64,000 nucleotides of DNA from Halosegnis longus (GTDB lineage: Archaea; Halobacteriota; Halobacteria; Halobacteriales; Haloarculaceae), in the NCBI RefSeq assembly GCF_009663395.1, contig NZ_QKNW01000002.1, positions 62,001-126,000 on the forward strand, read 5' to 3'. The position numbers and the translations under genes are program-made. Within the stretch, counting starts at the first letter, position 1. Every line of letters begins with the position of its first letter. The notes under the pieces are model-generated. The model was not told the origin of the DNA. It ran no database searches and worked only from the letters and a program-made list of their open reading frames with translations. Positions 16,154-24,679 of the stretch are shown here, piece after piece.

Positions 16154-17377
16154 CTAAACACCGCCTGCGCTTGGAATAGCCTCCTTGGGGAGGTGGGGTA
16201 GCTTGTACGTGCGGTCGCCGGTTTCAACGATGATAGTCTCCGTGTCGAACCATCGGTCAATCCTCGTTTGGTGAGTTGTTGCAGTCGCTAGCTGTTCGGT
16301 GTCGAGTCGCCACTGTGGGCCGAGAACGCGGTCGCGAGCCAGTACGCCACCGGCCACGTCATACGTCACGAGGAGATACCGAAGCGAGCGGTCCACGACG
16401 CCCACGACGGCGGCCAGTAGTAAGAGCCACGCTGTGATGTTCCCCATCAGAACCAGCAATCCCACGCTGTTTGTCGTGATGCCGAGAATGGTGAATAGGC
16501 CGATGAAGACGCCAAGAACAAGAAGCACTGGTGACTGGAGTCCCCGTGTGACGCCGTTAAGCACGACGGCGCCAGGGTGTGACCGATAGTTCGTCGGTGA
16601 GGTCTCGAACGTCGTCTCCAGAGGCGGCCAGTCCTCATACTCGACGGCAAATCCAAGCTCAATATCGTCGGTTCTGTCGAAGGCGATGAGCCGATCCCGG
16701 TAGATGTTGGCGAGGTCACCAAGGAGCTTCACGCCGATAACCGCGAGCAGGATACCCCAAGCCGGTGCACCGACAGTGGCCGCCATCCCTGCAAACAGCA
16801 TCGCTGTCCCAACGCCCATGATAGGGACGAGTGCTGATCGTAGTGGATCCCCAACGGGAACATTCGTGTACTCACGGTTCCAGAAGTAGGCGACTCCCTC
16901 CCCGATTCGGGTTACAAAGACGGCAAGAAAGCCGAGCAGTGCGGAGCCGGCTGCTCGATCTATCTCTGATTCCGGCAACTCCATGCCTGCACCGCCGATG
17001 CCGATACTGCCTGTAATAGCCCACACAAGACCGAAGCCGACAATCGCTGCAAACACCGGCGGCAAGTTCGCCGGGCGAAGCATTGCCTGTGTCCCCGGCA
17101 GGGGAATCCCGCCGCGCTTGGTGACGAGAGCCCCAAACAGCAGTGTTTCCGTCGGACTATCGTCGTACATCGGTGGATACTCGGCGACCACTCCCTCCAC
17201 CACTGCGACGACAAGATTGACGCCGAGCTCAAACCAGTAGATCAACAGTAGTGCAAGAAGCGACCAATCAAGCGCGAGGACACCGACGACTGGAACGGCA
17301 TTCAAGACAAAAGCACGGGCGAGTGCTCGGCGTCGAGACTGGTCGGGGGATATCAATTCATCACCTCGTTGTGGCAA
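16154..17377 (-). CDS. DUF6498 family multi-pass membrane protein
   Basis: This is a roughly 407-aa integral membrane protein with about eight hydrophobic segments. The first pair (RAFVLNAVPVVGVLALDWSL, LLIYWFELGVNLVVAVVEGV) is the DUF6498 signature. Further segments are at VFAAIVGFGLVWAITGSIGI, ALLGFLAVFVTRIGEGVAYF, MGVGTAMLFAGMAATVGAPA and two near the C-terminus (LLVLGVFIGLFTILGITTNS, ITAWLLLLAAVVGVVD). A soluble C-terminal tail of about 70 residues resembles a PH-like domain. No ATG is in frame near the 5' end: a stop lies immediately before the TTG at 17377, so the start is TTG here or slightly downstream. Function is unknown. Confidence 0.8.
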   Translation of the reverse strand: MPQRGDELISPDQSRRRALARAFVLNAVPVVGVLALDWSLLALLLIYWFELGVNLVVAVVEGVVAEYPPMYDDSPTETLLFGALVTKRGGIPLPGTQAMLRPANLPPVFAAIVGFGLVWAITGSIGIGGAGMELPESEIDRAAGSALLGFLAVFVTRIGEGVAYFWNREYTNVPVGDPLRSALVPIMGVGTAMLFAGMAATVGAPAWGILLAVIGVKLLGDLANIYRDRLIAFDRTDDIELGFAVEYEDWPPLETTFETSPTNYRSHPGAVVLNGVTRGLQSPVLLVLGVFIGLFTILGITTNSVGLLVLMGNITAWLLLLAAVVGVVDRSLRYLLVTYDVAGGVLARDRVLGPQWRLDTEQLATATTHQTRIDRWFDTETIIVETGDRTYKLPHLPKEAIPSAGGV

Positions 17378-17527
17378 CTATGACTTGAACACGTTGCATT
17401 TGTCAGCTCACTTGACGGCTTACCCTGCGAGACATCTCAGCAGAACCCTTCCGGGTGAACCCTGGAGGAATTCGGCCAGCGCAACCGGCACACACATCGG
17501 GGAGCATGCGAGAACATCCTGCATGGA

Positions 17528-17781
17528 CATATCGATAGAGGGGTGTGTACCAGCGGAGCCACCCAGCCGTCCCCAGGAGCATACATTCCGATAGAGGGGT
17601 GTGTCTTCGCACCGACTTCCCGCTAAATCAGTCGGTAAACGCCTCCAGTACAGCTATCTCTACCCAATACATTTCGATAGAGGCGGGTGCCATCACTCAG
17701 CCATTGTGTCCCCGCCAGTCGAACAATTCGATAGAGGGGTGTCTGGTTGTGGGCCGAAACATTCCGATAGAGGGGTGTCTC
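17528..17781 (+). repeat. Five direct ORB-like repeats downstream of orc1
   Basis: Cores CGATAGAGGGGTGTG at 17533 and 17589, a degenerate copy at 17675, and cores with a final C at 17729 and 17765. Each is preceded by an AT-rich aca(t/a)(t/a)(t/c). All point rightward. They fill the gap between the orc1 stop codon and the DUF6498 gene and are the densest cluster of this repeat family in the window, so they are probable initiator-binding sites. Confidence 0.8.
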
Positions 17782-17789
17782 CCAGCCGA

Positions 17790-19109
17790 TCAGCTTTCGC
17801 CGCGAAGTTGTGCGGCAACGACACTATCGAGTTCGTCAGGGTGCAAGTCGTTGATTCGGGAATCCTCACGAAGCGTTTCCATGATGGTCGTCGGCTCCTC
17901 GGCGAACCGGAATTCAAGGAACACACCACTCGTCGGGCCACGTGACTGGCGCTCGAACTCAACGAGCGAGTACGTCGTGAGTTCCTTCATTTTGTTCACG
18001 TAACTCTCCTGCTGGTACTGCTCGGCATCAATCGACTCGCAGATATACTCGTAGACACGGAAGCCGGTCGTCGAGCGCGCTGTCCCATCGGTGGACTCAG
18101 CCGCCACCGCGGCCGTCGCATACAGACAGAGCTTCTTCTGGGTCGAGATGCCGCGGACGACCTCAAGGACCCGATTCTTCTCGACGTTCGCTTGGGCTTG
18201 CTCGACGTGTTGGGCCGTGACCGTTGCATCCCCGCCGCGCTCGGCAAGTTCCCCAGCGACGCGCATGAGATCGATCGCCTTCCGTGCGTCACCGTGCGTC
18301 TGTGCGGCATACGCAGCTGCGAGCGGGATTACGTCACCATCCAGCACACCGTCGGCGAAGGCATCCTGCCGTCGATGGAGGATATCCTGCAGTTGGTTCG
18401 CATCATAGTCACCGAAGTGAACCTCCTCAGGCGTGTACGAGGAGAGGGCTCGTGAATCAACCTGCTCGAGCATCTTGGTGTCGTTGGAAATTCCGACAAT
18501 CGAGACGTGGGCATCGAAGGCATCGGCTTGCCCACCGGCTCGCGACAGTTGGTACAGCAACCGAGAGAACGCGGGTTCATCCTTATCGCGACGGCCAACG
18601 AGCATGTCGAGTTCATCGAGGATGATGACGACCGCGTCGAAGTGGTCGTTGACGATACGATAGAGTTCATCCCATTTCTCCTTGGTCGCCACCCCGTGTT
18701 TCGGGACTTCGACCTCGACGCCAGCAGCGTCAGCAGCGCGTTCAGCGAGCTCATAGACAGCAACACCGAGGGTATCCAGGTCCTGGCAGTTGAGCTCGAT
18801 CGTGCCGAAGCGGATACCTCGCTGTGCACAGATGGCGTCGATCTTGTCACAGACGGCCTTCGAGATGAGCGACTTCCCCGTTCCGGAGGGGCCGTAGAGA
18901 AAGAGATTCGGTGGTCGATTCCCGCCAATCGCAACACGAAGCATCCGTGTGATCTCGGTCAACTGGTCGTCACGGCCAACGATGCGGTCTTCATCGACAA
19001 CGTGTGTCGGGTCAAGCAGGCTCCGGTCCTGGATCAGCTGCGCTCCCTCATCGAACTCGAGCAGCATATCCTCGATAGAGGGATCGGCATCGTCGGCGTC
19101 GGGAGTCAT
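17790..19109 (-). CDS. orc1: Orc1/Cdc6 replication initiator
   Basis: This 439-aa AAA+ initiator binds origin repeats and loads the MCM helicase. The start at 19109 gives MTPDADDADPSIEDMLLEFD; a longer frame to 19169 merely translates a copy of the origin repeat. Visible are Walker A (GPSGTGKS), Walker B (VVIILDELD), sensor 1 (VGISND) and sensor 2 (GDARKAIDLM). A C-terminal winged helix of about 100 residues follows (TTGFRVYEYICESIDAEQYQ, VNKMKELTTYSLVEFERQSR). Its length is usual for the family. Repeats with core CGATAGAGGGGTGTG lie on both sides, so it should be the initiator of this local origin. It is a plasmid-type paralogue by context; the number suffix cannot be assigned. Confidence 0.95.
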   Translation of the reverse strand: MTPDADDADPSIEDMLLEFDEGAQLIQDRSLLDPTHVVDEDRIVGRDDQLTEITRMLRVAIGGNRPPNLFLYGPSGTGKSLISKAVCDKIDAICAQRGIRFGTIELNCQDLDTLGVAVYELAERAADAAGVEVEVPKHGVATKEKWDELYRIVNDHFDAVVIILDELDMLVGRRDKDEPAFSRLLYQLSRAGGQADAFDAHVSIVGISNDTKMLEQVDSRALSSYTPEEVHFGDYDANQLQDILHRRQDAFADGVLDGDVIPLAAAYAAQTHGDARKAIDLMRVAGELAERGGDATVTAQHVEQAQANVEKNRVLEVVRGISTQKKLCLYATAAVAAESTDGTARSTTGFRVYEYICESIDAEQYQQESYVNKMKELTTYSLVEFERQSRGPTSGVFLEFRFAEEPTTIMETLREDSRINDLHPDELDSVVAAQLRGES

Positions 19110-19142
19110 AGACAGACTCTGTAAGGGAGATGGCAAAAAGCT

Positions 19143-19614
19143 TCGGACACCTCTATCGAAATGTATCATACGTCAAGACAGCGTAACTGGTCGGTTTAGT
19201 ACAGAATCGAAGTTATCCGCGGTGCCGAGACACACCCCAGTATCGAAATGAACACGGGGAGACACACACCCCTCTATCGATATGTTCGAGCTGAGCGTGT
19301 GTCGGCCGCGAGAAGCCCAGTATATCGGCGAGAGCGGGTTAATAACGTATGTTGACGGTAGAATCGGCGAGGCTGTCGAATTCTTGATCGTTTTCTCTTT
19401 TCTTTCTTCTTTCTAGTAACAACACAACACACACACACACCTGTATCGATTTGTTCGAGATGTTTCGTGCTAGGTCGTCACACCCTTAGTCCGTCAGCCG
19501 GAGTAATCTGCAGTCTTACCCTCGTTATCCGGCGATAATCGACACTCTCGACGAAACCGATGGCCGACGCTGGCCACAGACGCCCAGGGGGAAACATATC
19601 GATAGAGGGGTGTG
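19143..19614. other. Putative replication origin upstream of orc1
   Basis: Four leftward repeats (19143-19164, 19230-19251, 19264-19285, 19433-19454) and one rightward repeat (19600-19614) surround a low-GC pyrimidine tract. The tract (ttttctcttttctttcttct, 19391-19410) is followed by an (AC)n run ending at 19440. Archaeal origins typically pair such initiator-binding repeats in inverted orientation around an unwinding element next to orc1. That is the arrangement seen here, with 19280-19435 as the best unwinding-element candidate. Confidence 0.75.
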
Positions 19615-19729
19615 TGTCCCCCTCAAGGACGCGTGGGGATATCTCCTCACCGACCAGTTCTTCGAGCTCGTCCGCGATTGGTACTGTTGGCAACGCTGTT
19701 CCCGCCGTCGCCCGTTGTAGTCGAGTCAT
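19478..19729 (-). CDS. Small hypothetical protein upstream of orc1 (83 aa)
   Basis: The protein starts MTRLQRATAGTALPTVPIAD and contains LEELVGEEISPRVLEGDTHP then SIDMFPPGRLWPASAIGFVE. Codons for DTHPSIDMF are themselves a copy of the origin repeat (19600-19614, read in reverse), so coding and origin functions overlap. Its ATG directly follows the stop of the preceding gene, making an operon. The family is unrecognised. It might be a small regulatory partner of the initiator. Confidence 0.55.
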   Translation of the reverse strand: MTRLQRATAGTALPTVPIADELEELVGEEISPRVLEGDTHPSIDMFPPGRLWPASAIGFVESVDYRRITRVRLQITPADGLRV

Positions 19730-20160
19730 TCACTGCGATTCACGAATCGTCGCGACCGAGGTCGCACGATTTGCTCGGCTCGGGTCGCCATCGTGGATAA
19801 TGAGGATATCGTCTCCAGCGACGACCGGCGCCCGATCTCCGATCGTGAACCCGGCATCACCAGCGTTGGGTAGTTGCACTTGATATCCGTGTCCTTCTGG
19901 CTGAATGCGGGCATGGACGATTCGGTGAAGCGACCCTGCATCGCGAGCAAGCGACGTGATTCGTTCGACGCGGTCGCGTTCCGTCACCGCGTCACGGTTC
20001 CCAACGAGAATTGTGTCGTCCACGGCAGCAACGAACACAGGTGCGGTCCCTCTCTCAACTCGCCATCCGCTGTTTCCGTCACGAGTCCGGCAGCCCGTAC
20101 TGGCTGTGTGATCTGCAAGGCGAGTCCACCGCCAGATCGTTTGATGCGGTTCGGGGCCAT
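19730..20160 (-). pseudogene. Small AbrB/MazE-like gene, probably frameshifted, near the origin
   Basis: Two frames join here. The first begins at an ATG at 20160 (MAPNRIKRSGGGLALQITQP, then VRAAGLVTETADGELREGP) and looks like a swapped-hairpin MazE/AbrB N-terminus. The second is open from about 20040 (VFVAAVDDTILVGNRDAVTE) to the stop at 19730 and ends RAPVVAGDDILIIHDGDPSR. The only start in the second frame is a GTG at 20038. The simplest reading is one gene of about 140 codons broken by a frameshift near 20045. A separate GTG-started 102-aa protein (19730-20038) is possible. It is followed without a gap by the 83-aa gene and carries a palindrome immediately before the ATG. Confidence 0.5.
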
Positions 20161-20162
20161 AC

Positions 20163-20181
20163 GTTCGTATTGTATACGAAC
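20163..20181. promoter_or_regulatory. 19-bp palindromic operator
   Basis: GTTCGTATTGTATACGAAC has perfect 8-bp arms around a 3-bp centre. It lies two bases upstream of the ATG at 20160. A second copy with a different centre is at 20351-20369. The position suggests autorepression by the product of the small AbrB-like operon. Confidence 0.7.
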
Positions 20182-20350
20182 GAGCAAGCGTGTACCGAGG
20201 GGTCTGTTTTCCGGAATCGAGTACCGTCTATGACTCGATCACAATAGATCTCGATAGATACAACGGTACCGTTTCGACTGCAGATTTCCCGTACGCAACT
20301 GCGAACACGAGGGCTACGATTGGTCAGACAATGAAGCACTGCACACTCTC

Positions 20351-20369
20351 GTTCGTATCGCATACGAAC
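20351..20369. promoter_or_regulatory. 19-bp palindromic operator, second copy
   Basis: GTTCGTATCGCATACGAAC has the same arms as the copy at 20163-20181, 188 bp away. It lies only four bases from a leftward copy of the origin repeat (20374-20388), so the two binding proteins would be neighbours on the DNA. Confidence 0.7.
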
Positions 20370-20373
20370 AAGG

Positions 20374-20388
20374 CACACCCCTCTATCG
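20374..20388 (-). repeat. ORB-like repeat, leftward
   Basis: CACACCCCTCTATCG is the exact reverse complement of the core CGATAGAGGGGTGTG. It is flanked by the AT-rich aaatgt as in the other copies. Confidence 0.8.
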
Positions 20389-20753
20389 AAATGTTCTACG
20401 GGTTCTCAAGCCCAATCTGCACGCATCATGACCTTTGATATCTGACTCCAACTCTGTCTCGGAACTGATGGTCTGTCTGCCCGCTTTCTGTCCGATGGAG
20501 TCAGATAACCGATGAATAGTGCTACATCTCGATAGAGGGGTGTCTCCTCCAGCAGATGCATGTGATGACTATTCGGGTGTCGATAGGGGTAACTTCGAAC
20601 TCAGCACCGCCGTGTGAACTGCTGTAAGCTCCCGTCGGTGTTGCTAAGTTCCGCTCTACAGGTGGAACAGGCCGAGTGTCTCAGGGCTTGACCCCGAGGC
20701 GGTTCACAACTGTCGATACGCCACTTCTGTGCCAAGTTGGGTGAACTACTCAA
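20389..20753. other. Intergenic region with a solo IS1341-type end
   Basis: Apart from the repeat at 20530 it holds the sequence gggcttgaccccgaggcggt at about 20687-20706, a terminal sequence of IS1341-type elements that recurs at about 32411 and, inverted, at about 47206. No transposase frame accompanies it. No gene is called. Confidence 0.5.
20530..20544 (+). repeat. ORB-like repeat, rightward, most distal copy
   Basis: CGATAGAGGGGTGTC follows acatct. It marks the right boundary of the repeat family, about 3 kb from the left-most copy. Confidence 0.8.
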
Positions 20754-21566
20754 TTAGTCATGATACGCTGTCACGTCCTCTTGGAACCCGACAAAATGCT
20801 CCAATTCATCTTCATCGTCGTACAGTGGCGCAAGGGTCACACGATTCCAGAACATCTCACCATTCTTCCAATAATTCCGAAGCTCAACGGAGACAGGTTC
20901 CTCTGCCTCGATTGCATGACGCATCTCTGTGACTGGCTCTTCTTGTGTCTCCTCGCCCTGTAGAAATCGGCAATTTCGACCAATGACTTCGTCTCGATGA
21001 TACCCAGTCAGTTCGACAAACTTGTCGTTGGCGTAGATGATGGAATTATCATCCTGTGATGGATCACTCATTGTGATTCCAATTGGTGCCTTGTCCATCG
21101 CTCCCTCTTTCATCGACAACTCCTTGCGTATCGCCTCTGCTCCATCCGTCTCCGAGATGGTGCAAATCATCGTCTCCTCGGTCGTGAATGAGAGGAGATG
21201 GTCGACAGTAATCTGTTCACCACCTTTCGTCACGAACACCGTCTTTCCTCTCCACTGTCCACTCTGCTTGGCAGTTGGGATGATCTCGTCGTACGCGATG
21301 GAGATATCTGCTTCGGGGTAGAGCGTGCTGAAGTGTTCTCCGACGAGCTCACCGGGGTCATACCCCATGATATCGGCGTATGCTTCGTTCACGTAGATGA
21401 AATCACCGCTGTCATCAAGGGAGCTGATGCCATCGTACGCGGTCTCGATGGCCTGGAATCCCCGTTCAACCTGCATTTCGGCGCGGCGTCTTGCCACTGC
21501 TTGGTCAATATTTCGCGAGCAACTAACAACGCTGTTAGCTGCGGAAGAGGTGCAGCCATTCGGCAC
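20754..21566 (-). CDS. PAS-LOV sensory protein, N-terminally truncated
   Basis: Two PAS-type domains are present. The first (GFQAIETAYDGISSLDDSGD, FIYVNEAYADIMGYDPGELV) and the second (NSIIYANDKFVELTGYHRDE) differ in type: the second carries the LOV photosensor motif GRNCRFLQGEET with the flavin-adduct cysteine, followed by the typical core NYWKNGEMFWNRV...HFVGFQEDVT. Before the first PAS the helix RNIDQAVARRRAEMQVERGF is the usual linker after a receiver domain, but the receiver itself is missing. An IS200/IS605-type hairpin (21592-21612) lies just beyond, so the 5' end was removed. Translation could still begin at MQVERG (21476). The chromophore would be FMN. No output domain remains; it ends right after the LOV core. 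Confidence 0.75.
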   Translation of the reverse strand: MPNGCTSSAANSVVSCSRNIDQAVARRRAEMQVERGFQAIETAYDGISSLDDSGDFIYVNEAYADIMGYDPGELVGEHFSTLYPEADISIAYDEIIPTAKQSGQWRGKTVFVTKGGEQITVDHLLSFTTEETMICTISETDGAEAIRKELSMKEGAMDKAPIGITMSDPSQDDNSIIYANDKFVELTGYHRDEVIGRNCRFLQGEETQEEPVTEMRHAIEAEEPVSVELRNYWKNGEMFWNRVTLAPLYDDEDELEHFVGFQEDVTAYHD

Positions 21567-21579
21567 GGTAGCGCGTCGT

Positions 21580-21625
21580 TGAAGCAGGAAGCCCCGAGGT
21601 TTGACCTCGGGGTGAGTTCACGAAT
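21580..21625. mobile_element. Solo IS200/IS605-type terminal hairpin
   Basis: CCCCGAGGT, TTG, ACCTCGGGG (21592-21612) is a perfect 9-bp stem with a 3-base loop, within the recurrent context gaagccccgag...gtgagttcacg. It matches terminal hairpins of IS200/IS605-related elements. It sits at the broken 5' end of the LOV gene. Confidence 0.6.
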
Positions 21626-21705
21626 CAAGAACCAGTTCAATATATCACTTTCTGAGGATTTCAACAAAGCTCAAATCATTAAAGGCTCCAGCGTCGATAT
21701 GCTTG

Positions 21706-23382
21706 TCACCCATTATCACTGCCGTCTGAGTCTTGTGGTATCGATTCTCTGTTCCGATAAAAACGAACGACTACGGTAGTACCCGTGGTACCAGTAGACT
21801 GGAACTCAAGTTCAGCGCCCAGTTGGCTTACTGCCCAATTGACGAACCAGAGTCCGACACCAAGCCCGTGTTCAAGTTGTGTTTCGCCCGATTCGGTCAA
21901 TAAATCACGTTCCCGGTCTGGCATTCCGGGACCATTGTCTGCGATTCGGAGTTGCGGGATGTCATCAACTGTTGTTTCAACCTCGACATCAACTCGTATG
22001 GGATCATCTGAGTGAACGATGGCGTTCTCGACGAGCTCAGTCATGAGCCGGTGTACAACGGTCCGATAGGAGGTTAATTGTAGCCGCTCCGGTGCGGTGA
22101 CTGAGATGCTGCTATCCGGGTAGTCATCCCGGACCCTCGTGACGACTTCGTGGGCGACAGCAGCAATATCGACCGTCGACGGAGCGCCGACGCTATCGGT
22201 CATAACCTCTTCAGCCTCCCGTGCTTTCCGACTGACCGAGGCAAGTTCTCTGGCACTATGCTGAATTGATGTCCGGTGCGTATCGTCTTCTACGTGATCC
22301 GCATGCGCCAAGATCACGTCGAGTTTGTTCCGGGCGTTGTGTCGAAGCACTCGATTGAGTACTGAGAGCCGCTGTTCACGGGTCCGCTGATCGGTTACGT
22401 CTCGGAAGACAATTGTCCGGGCCACGGGCTCCTCGTCGCTGTCGCCTGTGTCGCGTTCGACGTCAGAAACCGTGTACTGAAACTGACGTCGGCCCTTTGT
22501 GGTCTGTAGCGAAACGACTCCTGTAGTACCAGTTGATAGATCTATCCCGTCGAATCCATCAACGGCCGTGTCGAGTGGTGTCCCGATTACGTTTTGTGTC
22601 ATCCACCCAAACAATTCCTCAGCTGCTACATTGGCATCGAGGATTTTTGATTTCCAATCTACAACGACAACTGCCTCCTGAAGCGATTCGACAACGCGTG
22701 ACCGCGCGACATAATCAGCCTTCGGGAACCCTGTCAATACTGGATAACGTTGAATCGCAACTGTCAGTAGCACTCCCGAAACTAACAACCCGCCTGTAAC
22801 TCCATCGATAATCGAACTTCCGTCGAGCCAGCCACCAATAATGTACGGCGCTGAGACTGCTCCTAGTTGAACTCCAACCTGTGTTCTTGAAACACGTCCG
22901 TGGTTCCAACCGTAGCTAATGAAGAGAAAGGCTGCGTAGACAAAGATTATAATTATCAAGAATAATTCAGCACCGACGAGTGACGCGAGTGAGCGACGAA
23001 TCTCCTCCCTCGTTGGGTCACCCTCGCACGTGGCGGCTGCCCCAGTTAGCGGGAGCGCCAGGAGAACAAACAGCGCGCCTCGGAGGAAAGTAAAGCCTGT
23101 TTCTCGGCCGGTATACCCGAGCACATAGACCAGCCATATCGCGGGAAGAAACACAATCGGTATAACCTGCGCGATAGCAGCCAAATTCGATCCGACCCCC
23201 CACGCGTTCGGAAGTTCAGAGATCAGCGAGAGGAACGCCCACAACAACAGACTGCCGGTCATTAGCGCAAAGGGGGCCGCATTTGGCGGGGATCGATCCT
23301 TCGCAGTTTGCCACGTTACCCATATCAATAGTCCAATAATGACTACATCAATGGAAACTGAGAGTCCTAATGAGAGCAGCAT
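21706..23382 (-). CDS. 7TM-PAS sensor histidine kinase
   Basis: This 558-aa membrane kinase has seven hydrophobic segments in residues 1-215 that match the histKA_7TM class of sensors. A PAS domain follows at about 225-325 (VVESLQEAVVVVDWKSKILD, ANVAAEELFGWM). The dimerisation/phosphoacceptor helix is LSVLNRVLRHNARNKLDVIL, with His in RHN. The ATPase shows an N box (ELVENAIVHSDD), G1 (DNGPGMPD) and G2 (GLGVGLWFVNWAV). This is the haloarchaeal HK type in which the H box is RHNxRN rather than SHELR. No response regulator is adjacent. The IS-derived element near 23560 lies upstream of the start. Confidence 0.9.
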   Translation of the reverse strand: MLLSLGLSVSIDVVIIGLLIWVTWQTAKDRSPPNAAPFALMTGSLLLWAFLSLISELPNAWGVGSNLAAIAQVIPIVFLPAIWLVYVLGYTGRETGFTFLRGALFVLLALPLTGAAATCEGDPTREEIRRSLASLVGAELFLIIIIFVYAAFLFISYGWNHGRVSRTQVGVQLGAVSAPYIIGGWLDGSSIIDGVTGGLLVSGVLLTVAIQRYPVLTGFPKADYVARSRVVESLQEAVVVVDWKSKILDANVAAEELFGWMTQNVIGTPLDTAVDGFDGIDLSTGTTGVVSLQTTKGRRQFQYTVSDVERDTGDSDEEPVARTIVFRDVTDQRTREQRLSVLNRVLRHNARNKLDVILAHADHVEDDTHRTSIQHSARELASVSRKAREAEEVMTDSVGAPSTVDIAAVAHEVVTRVRDDYPDSSISVTAPERLQLTSYRTVVHRLMTELVENAIVHSDDPIRVDVEVETTVDDIPQLRIADNGPGMPDRERDLLTESGETQLEHGLGVGLWFVNWAVSQLGAELEFQSTGTTGTTVVVRFYRNRESIPQDSDGSDNG

Positions 23383-23559
23383 TGATAGGGGGCGTTCGCT
23401 TTCGAATATTCAAACAGAATTGCATTGAATCGTCAGTCGGTTACAGCTATCATCGGGGTCAATCATATTGATTGATCAAGTGAATCATACATAATTTCAC
23501 CACACCTGTTACTGGTCCAGAAACGCAGATATCTCAAGTGATATACCGGTCCCAAGTGT

Positions 23560-23935
23560 GACCTCCTCCTCGCCGTAAACGACGAGGCTTTCCACGGCAC
23601 CGCACCGCTGGGTTGGGATATTTGCTGGTTTACGACCGGTCGGCATGACAGGCCAATGGCGGGGCCACGCCGCCGTTACTCCTATCCCAGCATGGGACTC
23701 GGAGTTATCATGGCCGAGACACCACAGCGGTTCGAGAGTGTGTCTCGAACATTCTGCGTCTCGGAGTCCCGATATTGTGCATTTGACTAGGCGGTGTGAC
23801 CGCCTCGGTGTACGTTATGCTACAGCACGATGCCAATTAAATATCCGTATTGTTGCTGAACGTGGGGGGTGGAAGCGTTGCCGGATTCACGCCCGTCGTG
23901 AACGGCGGGATTCTCTCCTCGAAGAAAGATAGTAC
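23560..23935. mobile_element. Non-autonomous, degenerate IS1341-type element
   Basis: The left side has cctcctcgccgtaaacgacg with an inverted ACGAGG arm, the same end as at 4655. The right side has gaacggcgggattctctcct. The 350 bp between hold no intact frame, only a 95-codon stretch without transposase motifs. Both ends being recognisable makes this a MITE-like internal-deletion derivative. The remaining gap DNA (23936-24235) is AT-rich and contains the promoter of the DUF3592 gene. Confidence 0.5.
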
Positions 23936-24235
23936 TTTCTGAGTTTGTTAATTCGTCCGACGGCTAAGCAATTAACTGATCGCTGTTACTACTGTTGAAA
24001 CACTCCGATTACGATTATTAATCCTCTTGAAGAGACTCAGGTAAATGCAGTTTACTGTCCGTGGGGTGGCTATCACGATTACGCCGGTGATCATTATCAG
24101 TAGATAGTAGCGCGGTTCCTTTTTCCAGAAACCACCGTGAAACTGAATCAGGGTGATTCGGCCACTACATATGCATGTGTTGCGCAGTGAGAAACACGTC
24201 AAAATTAACATTTAGTAGTCTAAGCAATCACGAAT

Positions 24236-24679
24236 ATGTCGAAGCTGTCTCTGATAAGTATAATACTGGGGATTGTGCTGCTCGGAGTTGCTGGATACAT
24301 GGCATACTCTCAGCAACAAAGCCTCTCGTCCGGGGTGCAGATTGAAGCCACGGTGGAGAGCAAAGAAGTCACCATGGATTCGTCAAAAAGTGGGGATAGG
24401 TACACACCCCACGTCACTTACAGCTACACGTACAATGGAACCCAATACACTTCCGACAATATCAGCCCGGGAATAGGAACAAAAGCGTCCGACACAAGGG
24501 CCGCCGCGGAAGATAGAATTGACCAGTACAATGTCGGGGAGACAACCACGGCCTATGTCGTGCAAGGCTCACCCTCGGAATCGTATCTTAAGAAAAAGAG
24601 TAGCCCCGTACCACTTATATTCGGCATCTTAGGCCTATTCCTGATCGGAAGGCCAGTCTACAAATCCGTCGCTTCTTAA
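24236..24679 (+). CDS. DUF3592 membrane protein
   Basis: This 147-aa protein has an N-terminal membrane helix (SLISIILGIVLLGVAGYMAY) and a C-terminal one (VPLIFGILGLFLIGRPVYKS). The external beta domain between them has the DUF3592 pattern: VQIEATVESKEV, YTPHVTYSYTYNGTQYTSDN, AAEDRIDQYNVGETTTAYVV. Function is unknown. A paralogue on the other strand is at 54857-55351. A TATA-like aacatttagtag lies close upstream. The gene is AT-richer than the genome-typical genes in this window, as is the whole 24-28 kb region. Confidence 0.85.
   Translation: MSKLSLISIILGIVLLGVAGYMAYSQQQSLSSGVQIEATVESKEVTMDSSKSGDRYTPHVTYSYTYNGTQYTSDNISPGIGTKASDTRAAAEDRIDQYNVGETTTAYVVQGSPSESYLKKKSSPVPLIFGILGLFLIGRPVYKSVAS

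Noticed and set aside
19075-19090. cgatagagggatcgg inside the orc1 5' coding region as a 13th origin repeat
   Set aside because: It encodes the family-like IEDMLLE segment and loses the GGGTGTG half, so the match is probably coincidental.
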